Shown: positions 15,050 to 24,448 of the stretch, piece after piece
Numbering within the stretch: position 1 is the stretch's first letter
How the letters are laid out: each line of letters opens with the position of its first letter
Source: Streptomyces qinzhouensis
GTDB taxonomy: Bacteria; Actinomycetota; Actinomycetes; Streptomycetales; Streptomycetaceae
Assembly: GCF_007856155.1 (NCBI RefSeq)
Contig: NZ_CP042266.1
Location: 2,046,001 to 2,110,000 of the forward strand
DNA length: 64,000 nt
Direction of reading: 5' to 3'
Position numbers and translations under genes: made by a program
Notes under the pieces: model-generated
The model's input: the letters and a program-made list of their open reading frames with translations, nothing else
Told to the model about the DNA's origin: nothing
Databases searched by the model: none

Positions 15050-17796
15050 GGGGCGGTCACCGCCTTGCCGTCGGCGCCGGTGGCGCCCCGGGTGTAGCGG
15101 GGGTGGATCAGTCCGACGCAGGTGTACGGCAGCCGCTCGACCTCCTCGACGGGCACCCCGCGCTGTTCGGCCAGCAGCCGGACATGGTCGAGGTCGGGTC
15201 CGGCTCCGGCGCGGGCGAGGATCTTCCAGGGGACCCGGCGCAGCAGTACCCGGGTCGTCTCGCCGACGCCGGGCTTGACCAGGTTGATGTCGTTGATTCC
15301 GTACTCCTCGCTGATCCGCTCGACGGCGGCCCAGCCCTCCCAGGTCGGGGTGCGGTCGCTCGACAGCAGCTCCTTGACCTCGATGGCGACGGCGGCGGCG
15401 ACCTCGTCGAAACGGGCCGCGACGGTGGCGACGAAATGGCCGGAGACATCGGAGCCGTGCAGTTCGCGGTAGAACTTGGCGCCGTGGTAGTCGTCCGGTC
15501 CGACCAGGTCGGCGCGGAGGACGGTCCGCGATATCAGCCCGGAGACGGTGGAGTTGAGGCAGGCGGAGGGGATGAGGAAGTCCTCGCGGGTGCCGTAGGT
15601 GGAGACACAGCTCCCGGGGTCGGCGAGGACCGCGATCCTCGGGTCGAAGCCCTCGAACTCTCCGATGGCGGCGGCGAGTTCACGGGTGATCGCGCCCTTG
15701 CCGGTCCAGCCGTCGACGAAGACGACATCGGCCGGGTCGTGGTGGTCGCGCAGCCAGCGCAGCGCGTTGGCGTCGATGCCCCGGCCCCGGACGATGGAGA
15801 CGGCGTAGTGCGGCAGGTCGAGGCCGTGGCGCCGGCGGGCCCAGTGGCGCATCAGGACGCCGACGGGGGTCCCGGCCCGGGCCAGGGAGACCAGGACCGG
15901 CCGGGGCGAGCGCTCGGCGAGCACGGTCTCGGTGACGGTGCCGACCGCGCGGGCGATCCGGACGGCGGAGTCGTCCAAGGCGCGCTGGAAGAGCTGCTGG
16001 TAGTCGGCGCTGGGCTGGTATTCGACCGGCAGCGATTCGGCGTAGTGGGCGCCGCCGCTCTGGATGGCCTCCTCGCGCTCCTCGGTGGGGGCTTCGAGCC
16101 GGGTGTCCGACAGGTCCTGGAGCAGCCAGCCGACGTCCTCGGGCGCATAGGACGAGAAGGCGGGGCCGCGCAGCGGCTCGGACAGCATGGATGCCCTTTC
16201 CGGTTCCGGTTCCTGTGCCTGTGCCTGTGCCTGTTGCGGGTTCCGGCCGGTCGGCGGTACGGGGATATGGCTGGGGACCACGGCCAGCAGCACGTGCGGG
16301 GTGTGCGCGGCGAGCGCGGCGAGCAGCCCGTCGGGGGCGTGCAGCGCGGGGGTGTCGGCGACCGAGTCGACGACGGCGACGACCGCGTCGAAGCCGCCGC
16401 CCGCGACGTTGTAGGCATAGCGGTCGCCGGGGCCCTCGGCCGGATCGTCGTGGGCGGGGAAGGTGATCCGGGTACGGATGGCGTACCCCGGGTCGTCGAC
16501 GGCGAGGACCGGTGACCGGGTGGTCGTCGAATAGCGCACCTCGGCGTCGAGGGCGTCCTCCAGGGCGGTCGCCAGGCGCAGGGGGGCGTACATCAGCTCC
16601 TCGAAGCCGAGGACGAGCACCCGCGGGCGGGTCCCGTCGGAGGCCGCTGCCTCGTGGCCGTGTACGCCGTGGCCGTCCGGCCCGCGGTCGCCTCCGCCGG
16701 GCCCGTCCGGCGCGTGGCCGTGCCCCTCAGGGCCGTACCGGGACTCGCGTACGACCGCGGGCAGCGCCGCCGTCACGGTCGCGGCCAGCGCGGGCAGGGC
16801 CGCCTCCAGCGCCTTCCGGTGGGCGGGGAGGAAACCGTGCCGGCCGCCGTCGGGAACGCCCTCGGGCCAGCGGAGGTCCACCCGCCGCACCGTCCCGGGC
16901 GGGACGGCGGCCGGGGGCAGATCCGGGGCGGACCAGTGCTCCACCAGGGCCCGGCCCCGCTCCAGGACGCCGTCCGGGAGGGTGACCGTGCCCGAGGCCA
17001 GGGCGATCAGGTCGACGCGGGCGCCGAGACCGGCCGCGAAGTCGGTCAGCCGCTCACGGTCGGCCGGGGCGCGCATGTCCACGAGGGCGACGATGACATA
17101 GCGGTCGCGGGGATAGCGCTCGTGCAGGGCGCGGACCGTGTTGAGGACCGTGTTGCCGGTCGAGAACTCGTCGTCGACCAGGATCAGCGGACCGGACCCG
17201 GCCAGCAGCTCCGGATTCTCCGGCAGCAGGAGATGAGACGTGTGGTGGGAGTGGGACTCCTCGAAACCGCCGGCGGTCGCGACGCCCGGCACCGGGCGGC
17301 GGGTGGAGTGCAGATACGGTGCGAGGCCGAGGCCGTCCGCGACCGCGTGGCCGAGGCCGGTGGCAGTCTCCGCATAGCCGAGGACGACCGACCGCGCCGC
17401 CTCCTCCTCGCCGATCAGGGCCCGGACTCGGTCGCCGAGGCCGCGCCCCGACTCGTACACCAGCGCCGGTGACTGCGGGACGTGCTTGCCGAGCACGTTG
17501 GAGACGAGCAGATGGGCCCGCTTGGGGTTGCGGCGCAGCGCCAGGCCGAGCAGGGAACGCAGTTCCGCGTCCCCGTCGAGCCCTACGCCGAGCCGCTCGG
17601 CGACCCATCGTCCCGACCACACCATCGCGTCCGTTCCCTCCGTCACCACGTTCTCCGCCGCCCTGTTCCCATAATCCTTACCTGCTGTGCCTGCTGGGGC
17701 CGTTGTGTTTGCTGGGTCTGGTGCGCCTGTTGGGGCCGGTGTGACCGCGGTGTCCGCCGCGTCCGGGCCGGTGCGCGGCGCCCCGGGACCGGTCAT
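15046..17796 (-). CDS. Ter-associated phosphoribosyltransferase fused to a StiP-type protein
   Basis: 916 residues in one frame. Residues ~58-290 are a PRTase with the PRPP loop LILVDDEFSTGNT (204-216) and an unusual His-rich SHSHHTSH just before it. About 390-515 is the TRSP-type domain (VLVLGFEELMYAPLRLA). A Gln/Ala/Glu/Pro linker (521-536) joins a second part, 537-916, which matches stand-alone StiP/PELOTA-containing ter proteins (PLRGPAFSSYAPEDVGW onward). These two parts are usually separate genes. An internal ATG at 16188 (Met537) has a GGAAAGG-like site 6 nt upstream. The start at 17796 is supported by an ATGA overlap with the upstream gene. Presumed job: making a ribosylated small molecule in the Ter stress response. 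Confidence 0.85.
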   Translation of the reverse strand: MTGPGAPRTGPDAADTAVTPAPTGAPDPANTTAPAGTAGKDYGNRAAENVVTEGTDAMVWSGRWVAERLGVGLDGDAELRSLLGLALRRNPKRAHLLVSNVLGKHVPQSPALVYESGRGLGDRVRALIGEEEAARSVVLGYAETATGLGHAVADGLGLAPYLHSTRRPVPGVATAGGFEESHSHHTSHLLLPENPELLAGSGPLILVDDEFSTGNTVLNTVRALHERYPRDRYVIVALVDMRAPADRERLTDFAAGLGARVDLIALASGTVTLPDGVLERGRALVEHWSAPDLPPAAVPPGTVRRVDLRWPEGVPDGGRHGFLPAHRKALEAALPALAATVTAALPAVVRESRYGPEGHGHAPDGPGGGDRGPDGHGVHGHEAAASDGTRPRVLVLGFEELMYAPLRLATALEDALDAEVRYSTTTRSPVLAVDDPGYAIRTRITFPAHDDPAEGPGDRYAYNVAGGGFDAVVAVVDSVADTPALHAPDGLLAALAAHTPHVLLAVVPSHIPVPPTGRNPQQAQAQAQEPEPERASMLSEPLRGPAFSSYAPEDVGWLLQDLSDTRLEAPTEEREEAIQSGGAHYAESLPVEYQPSADYQQLFQRALDDSAVRIARAVGTVTETVLAERSPRPVLVSLARAGTPVGVLMRHWARRRHGLDLPHYAVSIVRGRGIDANALRWLRDHHDPADVVFVDGWTGKGAITRELAAAIGEFEGFDPRIAVLADPGSCVSTYGTREDFLIPSACLNSTVSGLISRTVLRADLVGPDDYHGAKFYRELHGSDVSGHFVATVAARFDEVAAAVAIEVKELLSSDRTPTWEGWAAVERISEEYGINDINLVKPGVGETTRVLLRRVPWKILARAGAGPDLDHVRLLAEQRGVPVEEVERLPYTCVGLIHPRYTRGATGADGKAVTAP
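16189..16241. repeat. Hexamer repeat encoding the linker of the fused ter protein
   Basis: On the minus strand CAGGCA is repeated three times followed by GAACCG twice, encoding a (Gln-Ala)n and Glu-Pro stretch exactly between the two halves of the fused protein. Copy-number changes of the 6-bp unit would keep frame and vary linker length. Confidence 0.75.
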
Positions 17797-18968
17797 GAAG
17801 CGGAGTGCCCGGCCGTGAGCAGCTCCACGAAGCCGACGTCCTCCCGGGCCACGCCGAAGGCGTCCGCCCGCAGCAGGGTCCGCTCGGCCCAGGCGCGGTG
17901 CGGTTTCACCTCGTTCATCTTGTTCGTGTACGCGGAGCGCAGCACCCCGCCGCCGCCGCGCTCCGGGCGCAGGATGTCCTGCGCGTCACTGAACTCCTCG
18001 TGGCTGACCACGGAGAGCGCGTGCACGGGCAGAACGTGCGAGGGGTGGATGCACGTCTTGCCGGTGAGTCCGTTGGCGCGGTCGAGTTCGATCTCCCGGA
18101 GCAGTCCGTCGAGGTCGTGCTCGATGAGGGCGGTGCGCAGTTCGTCGGCGCGGCCCTCCATGAAGGGGCTGCGCCGCAGCTGGGGTTTGAACATCCGCTC
18201 CTGGAGGCGGAAGTACTCCCAGACGGGTCCGGTGACGGTGTAGCCGGTGCCGTCGGCGCGGCCGAGGACATTGACGACGTCCGCGATCACGGCCGCGACG
18301 ATCTGGACGTCGTACGCGGTCATGTCGGGCGAGCGGCGCAGCCCGTACGCGGAGCAGAAGTCGGTGACCCCCAGCCGCAGGGCGAGCACCCGGTCGCGGT
18401 ACTTGTCGACGGTGGCGGCTATGCCGGCCAGGGCCTGGCGGCGGGTCTCCAGATGCAGCAGCTCCGGGGACTCCAGTACCGGCATGGCGAACAGTCGCTG
18501 ACCGCTCGCCGCCTCGGCGGCGGTGAGGGCCTCCAGGAAGGGGGTGCCGCGCTCCTCGGTGAACTTGGGCAGTACGAATCCGGACACCCGGCGAATCGAT
18601 TCTCCGAAGCGTCGGGCCAGGTCGGGGATCTGGGCCGGCTCCCGGACCCGGATGAACAGCAGCGGTGGTTCGGCACCGGCCGCGGCCCGGGCGTCGAGAT
18701 CGGCGAACTGCCGGACGAGATTCTCCTCGGCGGCAGGCACCTCGGCGTCGTCGATGGAATCCTCCAGGCAGACGACCATGGAGACGACGCCCGCCGCGAC
18801 CTGCTTGAGGACATCGTCGGCGAGGCGGGGCCTGGTGGCCGGGCTGTAGAGGGTGGCGCCGAGGGCCGCGGCGAGCACTCCGGCGGGGGAAGCCGCCGTG
18901 AACTCGACCGGTTCGCGGTGGAACAGGCGCTGCCTTACGGCAGGCGAAAGCTGCCCGAAATGACGCAT
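17793..18968 (-). CDS. HpcH/HpaI aldolase / citrate-lyase-beta-like protein of the ter operon
   Basis: 391 residues from the ATG at 18968 (MRHFGQLSP), preceded by GGGGGA. The open frame upstream is judged non-coding. The CitE-like fold is recognisable from VVCLEDSIDDAEV, the LFIRVREP strand, FVLPKF and the ETRRQALAGI region. It probably cleaves or forms a C-C bond in an acyl-CoA or keto-acid substrate in the cytoplasm. First gene of an operon with the PRTase/StiP and HAD genes (ATGA junctions at both ends). This gene set is the 'biosynthetic module' repeatedly found with TerD genes. Confidence 0.87.
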   Translation of the reverse strand: MRHFGQLSPAVRQRLFHREPVEFTAASPAGVLAAALGATLYSPATRPRLADDVLKQVAAGVVSMVVCLEDSIDDAEVPAAEENLVRQFADLDARAAAGAEPPLLFIRVREPAQIPDLARRFGESIRRVSGFVLPKFTEERGTPFLEALTAAEAASGQRLFAMPVLESPELLHLETRRQALAGIAATVDKYRDRVLALRLGVTDFCSAYGLRRSPDMTAYDVQIVAAVIADVVNVLGRADGTGYTVTGPVWEYFRLQERMFKPQLRRSPFMEGRADELRTALIEHDLDGLLREIELDRANGLTGKTCIHPSHVLPVHALSVVSHEEFSDAQDILRPERGGGGVLRSAYTNKMNEVKPHRAWAERTLLRADAFGVAREDVGFVELLTAGHSAS

Positions 18969-19170
18969 CAATGTCCCCCGTACTGGATGGCGGCCCGCCG
19001 GAACGACGTGGCCGGTAATAGTACGTACGAAAGCATGGCGGGGGTTCCCCGCCCGGGTGAACGCGGGGTGACGCGGGAGCGTCGTCCGTCCGGACGGTCC
19101 CCGGACGGGCACCCGGGCGGCCCGGGTCCGTCCCGCCCGGGGACCGTCCGGACGGCGGTGGGAGCACCCG

Positions 19171-19275
19171 GACCGGAGCCGATGCCGGTACGGGTGCCGG
19201 TGCCGGAGCCGATCCAGGTACCGGTACGGGTGCCGGAGCCGATCCGGGAGCCGGTACGGGTACGGGTACGGGCGT
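19171..19275. repeat. Degenerate tandem repeat in the divergent ter promoter region
   Basis: Units built from GCCGGTACGGGTGCCGGAGCC-like words followed by GATCC recur about three times at ~30-36 bp, then decay into (GGTACG) copies. It occupies the gap between the HpcH-like gene (minus) and TerD (plus). No gene is supported in 18969-19321. Either DNA slippage sequence or a regulatory array. Confidence 0.7.
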
Positions 19276-19321
19276 TCCGGCCGGGGGCCCGCATTGTCCG
19301 CCCGGCCCCGGGGGAGGCAGG

Positions 19322-20098
19322 ATGGCGGACATGACGCAAGCGATGGTGAAGGGCTCGAACGTCGCTCTGGACGCCCCGGCCGTACGGGCGGTGCTGCGGT
19401 GGACCCCGGGCACGGGGGTGCCCGATGTGGACGCCTCCGCGCTGCTGCTGGGTGCGGACGCCCGGGTCCGTACCGACGAGGACTTCGTCTTCTACAACCA
19501 GCCGCGGCACCCTTCCGGCCTGGTGCGCAGGCTGTCCAAGAAGCGGGTCGGGGAGCGGCTGACGGACACCGTCGAGGCGGATCTCGCCGCGCTGGACGCC
19601 TCCGTCGACCAGATCGTGCTGGCCGCCTCCTCGGACGGCGACACCTTCCGGCTGGTGACCGATCTGCGGATCGCGCTGTACGACGCGTCGACCGCGGACG
19701 CGGGGGCGGAGCCGCTCGCGGTGTTCGACGTACTGCCGGAGACCGGTGCGGAGAACGCGATCATCTGCGGTGAGCTGTACCGGCGCGGCGACACCTGGAA
19801 GTTCCGTGCCGTGGCGCAGGGGTATCCGACCGGTCTGGTGGGGCTGGCCACGGCCTTCGGGATCTCGGTGGACGAATCGGAGCCGGAGGCCACCGCCGCA
19901 CCGGGCCCGGAGCCGGAGACCGTCGCCCGGCCCGCGGCGGGGCCGCCGGTCCCCCAGGCACCGCCGCCCCCGGCCCGGCCGCCGGGCGGCCGGCCCGCCC
20001 ACGCCTATCCGGGTCCGGCCCGGGTCCCCGGGCCCGGCGCCCCCGCCGGGCAGGAGTTCCGGCTGCCGCCGATGGGTCCGCAGTTCCTTCGCGCCTGA
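19322..20098 (+). CDS. TerD-family protein with proline-rich C-terminal tail
   Basis: 258 residues, ATG with GGGAGG upstream. Residues 1-185 are a TerD domain ([48 protein letters not shown]), the Ca2+-binding fold of tellurium/stress-resistance proteins. The usual DFDLDAS is altered to VPDVDAS. The last ~70 residues are disordered and Pro/Ala/Gly-rich, ending [13 protein letters not shown], which may dock to a partner. It diverges from the HpcH/PRTase/HAD operon. Confidence 0.9.
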   Translation: MADMTQAMVKGSNVALDAPAVRAVLRWTPGTGVPDVDASALLLGADARVRTDEDFVFYNQPRHPSGLVRRLSKKRVGERLTDTVEADLAALDASVDQIVLAASSDGDTFRLVTDLRIALYDASTADAGAEPLAVFDVLPETGAENAIICGELYRRGDTWKFRAVAQGYPTGLVGLATAFGISVDESEPEATAAPGPEPETVARPAAGPPVPQAPPPPARPPGGRPAHAYPGPARVPGPGAPAGQEFRLPPMGPQFLRA

Positions 20099-20266
20099 CC
20101 CCGGCCGCGCCGGGCGGTCGAGGAGGACGGGGCCGCCGCCGGGTGCCCGGGGCGCCGCGCGGCAGGCCTTGCTCCCCGGGCTCCCGCAGGGTCCGCGGGG
20201 GTGGCGGCCCGTGCTCCCTCGGGCGGCCCGGGGCGGGCCGTCCCCGCCGGTGACCGCCCCCCGGAC

Positions 20267-20395
20267 TGTGCCGTGCCCTGTGCCGTGCTCTGTGCCGCGG
20301 GCTGTGGCGTGTGCCGTGCCGTGGTGTGCGGAGTGGGCCGTGCCGTGGACTACGCCTTGGTCTATGCCTTGGTGGTCTATGCCTTGGTCTTGTAG
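20267..20395. repeat. Degenerate GTGCCGTG/ATGCCTTGGT tandem repeats
   Basis: A low-complexity run of GTGCCGTGCC-type words changes near 20350 into three copies of TAYGCCTTGGTC, the last of which overlaps the 3' end of the TerA-like gene. No gene is supported between 20099 and 20376. Probably slippage-derived sequence that also extends the lysine-rich C-terminus of the neighbour. Confidence 0.65.
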
Positions 20396-21114
20396 CCGCG
20401 ACCCCATTGGAGACCCCATCCGTACAGCCGGTCGAGCTCTGCCTGGAAGCCGTAGACGAACTTCACCTCGCGGCGGACGATCATCTGGCCCTTGACGTTC
20501 TCCATGCTGAACACGGCGCAGGAGCGGGCCTGTGGAGCCCGTTCGTCCAGTTCCACGATGACCCGGGGGCCGCTGCTGGGGTAGAGCGTGACAATGGCGT
20601 GCGTACGGTCGAAAGCCGGGGTCTGGTCGTAGATGTAGACGAAGAACAGCAGTCGTCTGATCTCGGCGTGATGATCCAGATTGACATAGATCGTCTCACC
20701 GGAGCCGGAACCGAAGCGGTCGTCGCCACTGCCCTTGACATACGGCGGCTCGTTCGTGGAGCCGAGGAAGCCGCCGAGCGGCTGGACCACGCCCTTGGTG
20801 CCGTCGGCGAGCTCGTACAGACAGCCGAGGTCGAGGTCGACATTGACCATGCCCTGGGTATGGGCCTGGACGACCTCGGGCTGGAAGAGTTTGAACGGAT
20901 GCCGGAAGAGCTGTCCGCTCTCCTTGGAGCGGCCCTCGATGTCCGAGGTCCGCATCCGCCAGGACAGATTGACCCGCAGATGGCCGGTGGCCGCTCCCTG
21001 TTCGGTCAGGGAGACCGCCGGTCGCCGCTTCGTCAGGGCGATCGCGTTCGCCGCCGCGGTGCCCAGGTCGAACTGGTTCGACCTGCCCCGCAGGAGACCG
21101 TCCCAGAAGGCCAT
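20377..21114 (-). CDS. TerA-like tellurium-resistance family protein
   Basis: 245 residues. It carries the TerA/TerD-type beta-sandwich phrases: [58 protein letters not shown] and [23 protein letters not shown]. '[17 protein letters not shown]' is the diagnostic TerA stretch. Likely a cytoplasmic Ca2+-dependent member of the membrane-associated Ter complex. Located between the Pro-tailed TerD gene and the TerC-like gene. Confidence 0.85.
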   Translation of the reverse strand: MAFWDGLLRGRSNQFDLGTAAANAIALTKRRPAVSLTEQGAATGHLRVNLSWRMRTSDIEGRSKESGQLFRHPFKLFQPEVVQAHTQGMVNVDLDLGCLYELADGTKGVVQPLGGFLGSTNEPPYVKGSGDDRFGSGSGETIYVNLDHHAEIRRLLFFVYIYDQTPAFDRTHAIVTLYPSSGPRVIVELDERAPQARSCAVFSMENVKGQMIVRREVKFVYGFQAELDRLYGWGLQWGRGYKTKA

Positions 21115-21222
21115 GTGTCGCCACCCCCAGTGGTGTGTCGGTGGGCCCCTCGCCCACGGACCGTCCTTCGGACCCTTCGTGCCCGCTCTCCCCGCCGGCC
21201 TCCGCCCCCTGACGGGCGCCGC

Positions 21223-21262
21223 GCGGGGCGGCTCCGGAGCCCGTGCCCCGGAACCGCCCCGC
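21223..21262 (-). terminator. Hairpin downstream of the TerC-like gene
   Basis: A 15-bp stem with one mismatch (21223-21237 with 21248-21262) about 30 bp past the stop of the minus-strand TerC-like gene and before the TerA-like start. It probably separates the two transcripts. Confidence 0.65.
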
Positions 21263-21289
21263 AGAGAGCGTTCCGCAATACTCCGGCCG

Positions 21290-22420
21290 TCACACCCCGG
21301 CTTCGGAGTGTGGCCGGGCCTTTTCGTCCTCGGCCGCCAGCCGCTTGTTGCGCTGGAGCGAGGACCAGAAGGACCAGCCGATCAGCGCCACCCCGATGAA
21401 ACCGGTGATGAGCTCGTTGACCTCGAAACGGATGGTGACCAGCAGGAGGGTGGCGAGCGCGCCGATGGCGTAATGCGCGCCGTGCTCCAGGTAGACGTAG
21501 TCGTCGAGGGTGCCCTGGCGGACCAGGTAGACCGTCAGCGAACGGACGTACATGGCACCGACGCCGAGACCGATGGCCATCAGCACGATGTCGTTGGTGA
21601 TGGCGAAGGCGCCGATGACCCCGTCGAAGGAGAACGAGGCGTCGAGGACCTCCAGATAGAGGAACATGAAGAAGGCGGCCTTGCCGCCGACCTGGAGGGC
21701 GGTGACCCGCTTGCCGCTCTTACGGGCCGCCTCCTCGGCCTCGTGCTCGCGCTCCTCCGACTCTTCGAGTTTGTTCTCGAAGTAGCCGGAGAGACCGCCG
21801 ACGATGAGGTACGTGATCAGACCGGCGACACCGGAGAGCAGTACGGTCTCGGTCTTGTCCTGCGCCCCAGCGTGCGTGTGGGCCTCGGGGGCCAGGAAGA
21901 CCGCGCTGATCAGCAGCACGATCAGGGAGATGCAGACCGACAGCATGTCGACCTTGCCGAGCTTGGCCAGCGGCCGCTCCAGCCAACCGAGCCATTTGAT
22001 GTCCCGGTCCTCGAAGATGAAGTCCAGGAAGATCATCAGCAGGAACATGCCGCCGAAGGCGGCGATGGACGCATGGGCGTCCGTGACCAGCTGTTCGTAC
22101 TTCTCCTTGTCGTTGAAGGCCAGTTCGACCGCCTCGATGGGGCCGAGGCTCGCCGAGACGGCGACAATGACGACGGGGAAGACGAGCCGCATGCCGAAGA
22201 CGGCGATAAGAATGCCGATGGTGAGGAAGATGCGCTGCCAGAAGGCGTTCATCTTCTTCAGGATTCCGGCGTTGACCACCGCGTTGTCGAACGAGAGCGA
22301 GATCTCCAGGACGCAGAGGATCGCCACGATACCGAAGGCGGTCCATCCGTCGTAGATCACCGCTGCGACCAGGCCGAGCGCGGTGACCGCGAACGACCAG
22401 CCGAAGGTTTTCAGAACCAC
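21290..22420 (-). CDS. DUF475/TerC-like integral membrane protein
   Basis: 376 residues starting at GTG. About nine hydrophobic segments. ISLSFDNAVVNAGIL (about 41-55) and LDASFSFDGVIGAFA (about 257-271) are the paired 'SFDN/SFDG' motifs with membrane-embedded Asp typical of TerC and DUF475 proteins. A charged central loop (EESEEREHEAEEAARKSGKR) separates the halves. TerC proteins are the membrane partner of TerD-type proteins and are linked to metal handling and Mn export. Lies downstream of a TerD gene on the same strand. Confidence 0.9.
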   Translation of the reverse strand: MVLKTFGWSFAVTALGLVAAVIYDGWTAFGIVAILCVLEISLSFDNAVVNAGILKKMNAFWQRIFLTIGILIAVFGMRLVFPVVIVAVSASLGPIEAVELAFNDKEKYEQLVTDAHASIAAFGGMFLLMIFLDFIFEDRDIKWLGWLERPLAKLGKVDMLSVCISLIVLLISAVFLAPEAHTHAGAQDKTETVLLSGVAGLITYLIVGGLSGYFENKLEESEEREHEAEEAARKSGKRVTALQVGGKAAFFMFLYLEVLDASFSFDGVIGAFAITNDIVLMAIGLGVGAMYVRSLTVYLVRQGTLDDYVYLEHGAHYAIGALATLLLVTIRFEVNELITGFIGVALIGWSFWSSLQRNKRLAAEDEKARPHSEAGV

Positions 22421-22528
22421 TGCTACCCAATCGTGTTAGGTGGGGGTCCCCCGAAGCCCCCCGGGCAGCCCGTGGGAGGGTTCTCCCCGCGCAGCCGGGG
22501 CGAGTTCACCCCCGCCCCGTGCGCGGCT

Positions 22529-23104
22529 TTACGAAACATTGACCCCGAAGTCTAGAGCGATGCCGCGCAGGCCCGACGCGTACCCCTGGCCCACTGCACG
22601 GAACTTCCACTCGGCACCGTACCGATACAACTCACCGAAGATCATCGCGGTTTCGGTGGAGGCGTCCTCGCTGAGGTCGTACCGGGCCAGCTCCTGTCCG
22701 TCGGCCTGATTGACCACCCGGATAAAGGCATTGCTGACCTGGCCGAACGTCTGGCCGCGGTTATCCGCGTCATGGATGGAGACCGGGAAAACGATCTTGT
22801 CGACGGCGGGCGGCACCTGACTGAGGTCCACGATCAGCGATTCGTCGTCGCCGTCGCCCTCACCCGTCAGATTGTCACCGGTGTGCTCGACGGAACCGTC
22901 CGGGCTTCTGAGGTTGTTGTAGAAGATGAAGTAGTCGTCGCCCATGACACGGCCGTTGTTGCACATCAACGCGCTGGCGTCGAGGTCGAAATCGGACCCG
23001 GTGGTGGAACGTGCGTCCCAGCCGAGGCCGATGAGTACCTGGGTGAGATTCGGTGCGGCCTTGGAGAGGGAGACATTGCCTCCCTTGGCGAGCGTGACGC
23101 CCAT
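22529..23104 (-). CDS. terD: TerD-family stress protein
   Basis: 191 residues from the ATG at 23104, with GGGGAGGA 7-8 nt upstream. Canonical Ter[16 protein letters not shown], the Ca2+ motif [38 protein letters not shown] and the end [18 protein letters not shown] small cytoplasmic Ca2+-binding protein associated with tellurite, oxidative and phage stress resistance. It is a close paralogue of the next gene, suggesting a tandem duplication, and precedes the TerC-like gene. Confidence 0.95.
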   Translation of the reverse strand: MGVTLAKGGNVSLSKAAPNLTQVLIGLGWDARSTTGSDFDLDASALMCNNGRVMGDDYFIFYNNLRSPDGSVEHTGDNLTGEGDGDDESLIVDLSQVPPAVDKIVFPVSIHDADNRGQTFGQVSNAFIRVVNQADGQELARYDLSEDASTETAMIFGELYRYGAEWKFRAVGQGYASGLRGIALDFGVNVS

Positions 23105-23205
23105 GATCTGGTCCTCCCCAAAAGACGTGTGTCGTCGCTGCATGCCCCTGCCCCGCATGCATGCCCCCGAAGACGCGACCGCAACGCGCCCGGCCCCGAG
23201 AGGAA

Positions 23206-23242
23206 CGTCCGGCGCCGCACGGACGAGGTGCGGCGCCGGACG
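23206..23242 (-). terminator. Strong hairpin between the two terD genes
   Basis: A perfect 15-bp GC-rich stem (23206-23220 with 23228-23242) and 7-nt loop, starting 16 bp after the stop of the upstream terD. It should end most transcripts from that gene or protect its 3' end, so the two terD copies are probably expressed separately. Confidence 0.8.
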
Positions 23243-23257
23243 GTGGTGTGGTTCCGG

Positions 23258-23833
23258 TCAGACGTTGACGCCGAAGTCCTGGGCGATACCGCGCAGGCCG
23301 GAGGCGTACCCCTGGCCGATGGCACGAAACTTCCACTCGGCGCCGTGGCGGTACAGCTCGCCGAAGACCATGGCGGTCTCGGTCGAGGCGTCCTCGGTCA
23401 GGTCGTAACGCGCCAGCTCGTTGTTGTCGGCCTGGTTGACGACGCGGATGAACGCGTTGCGGACCTGGCCGAAGGACTGCTGGCGGTTCTCGGCATCGTA
23501 GATCGACACCGGGAAGACGATCTTGTCGACATCGGCGGGCACGCCCGCGAGGTTGACCTTGATCTGCTCGTCGTCGCCTTCGCCCTCACCGGTGAGGTTG
23601 TCGCCGGTGTGCTCGACGGAGCCGTCGGGGCTCTTGAGGTTGTTGAAGAAGACGAAGTTCCCGTCGCCGGCGACCTTGCCCTCGGTATTGGTCAGCAGGG
23701 CGCTGGCGTCCAGGTCGAAGTCCGCGCCGGTGGTGGTACGGATGTCCCAGCCGAGGCCGACCGTAACGGCGGTCAGTCCGGGTGCGGCCTTGGTCAGCGA
23801 GACGTTGCCGCCCTTGCTGAGGCTGACTCCCAC
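23258..23833 (-). CDS. terD: TerD-family stress protein (second tandem copy)
   Basis: 191 residues from the GTG at 23833 ([15 protein letters not shown]). GGAGGG is 5 nt upstream, and the resulting N-terminus matches the paralogue exactly in length; an ATG 12 nt earlier would place the ribosome site inside the gene. Contains [25 protein letters not shown], the acidic loop [10 protein letters not shown] and [16 protein letters not shown]. Same predicted Ca2+-binding role as its neighbour. Upstream is the peroxiredoxin gene. Confidence 0.95.
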   Translation of the reverse strand: MGVSLSKGGNVSLTKAAPGLTAVTVGLGWDIRTTTGADFDLDASALLTNTEGKVAGDGNFVFFNNLKSPDGSVEHTGDNLTGEGEGDDEQIKVNLAGVPADVDKIVFPVSIYDAENRQQSFGQVRNAFIRVVNQADNNELARYDLTEDASTETAMVFGELYRHGAEWKFRAIGQGYASGLRGIAQDFGVNV

Positions 23834-23989
23834 GAGTCCCTCCATAAGTGATCAGGGGCAGCGCCCCCGTAGTACGTCGCGTGTCGGATCAACAAGTGGA
23901 TCCTAGTGACCGGTTCCCCGGCGAAACAGGTTTTCGGACGGGCGGCCGTCCGTTCCGTCCCGGTTGTTACGCCAGGTTTTGCCCGTTCG

Positions 23990-24448
23990 TCACAGAGTCT
24001 CCAGCGCCTTGGCGTAGTCGTGCGGATCACGGGCGTCCGGCAGGGCGTTCACCACGCTCCAGCGGACGACGCCCGCCTTGTCGATGACGAAGGTGCCGCG
24101 TACCGCGCAGCCCTTCTCCTCGTCGAAGACGCCGTAGGCCCGGGAGACCTCGCCGTGCGGCCAGAAGTCGGAGAGCAGCGGGTACTCGAAACCCTCCTGC
24201 TCGGCGAAGACCCGCAGGGTGTGGATGGAGTCGTTGGAGACGGCGAGCAGCTGGGTGGTGTCGTTGACGAAGCGGGGCAGCTCGTCGCGGAGCGCGGACA
24301 GCTCACCGGTGCACACGCCGGTGAAGGCGAACGGGTAGAAGAGGAGGACCACGTTCTTCTCGCCGCGGTAGTCGGCGAGCCGCACGGTACGGCCGTGGTT
24401 GTCCTTGAGGGTGAACTCGGGGGCCTTGGTGCCGACCTCGATGGCCAT
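23990..24448 (-). CDS. AhpE-type peroxiredoxin
   Basis: 152 residues from the ATG at 24448. A thioredoxin-fold peroxiredoxin with the peroxidatic site PFAFTGVCTGELS (Cys46) and a downstream Arg for the active-site triad. No clear resolving Cys pair, as in the 1-Cys AhpE subgroup of actinomycetes. It reduces peroxides and organic hydroperoxides using a thiol partner in the cytoplasm. It sits between the ter genes and DUF3052/aceE, an arrangement I recall in other Streptomyces. Confidence 0.92.
   Translation of the reverse strand: MAIEVGTKAPEFTLKDNHGRTVRLADYRGEKNVVLLFYPFAFTGVCTGELSALRDELPRFVNDTTQLLAVSNDSIHTLRVFAEQEGFEYPLLSDFWPHGEVSRAYGVFDEEKGCAVRGTFVIDKAGVVRWSVVNALPDARDPHDYAKALETL

Noticed and set aside
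16189..16241. Phase-variable frameshift repeat in the ter fusion gene
   Set aside because: The repeat unit is 6 bp, so unit gain or loss keeps the frame; it cannot switch the gene off.
20100..20376. Coding extension of the minus-strand ter region (His/Gly repeats)
   Set aside because: Product is a repeat-derived low-complexity string; the TerA-like stop at 20377 is clear.
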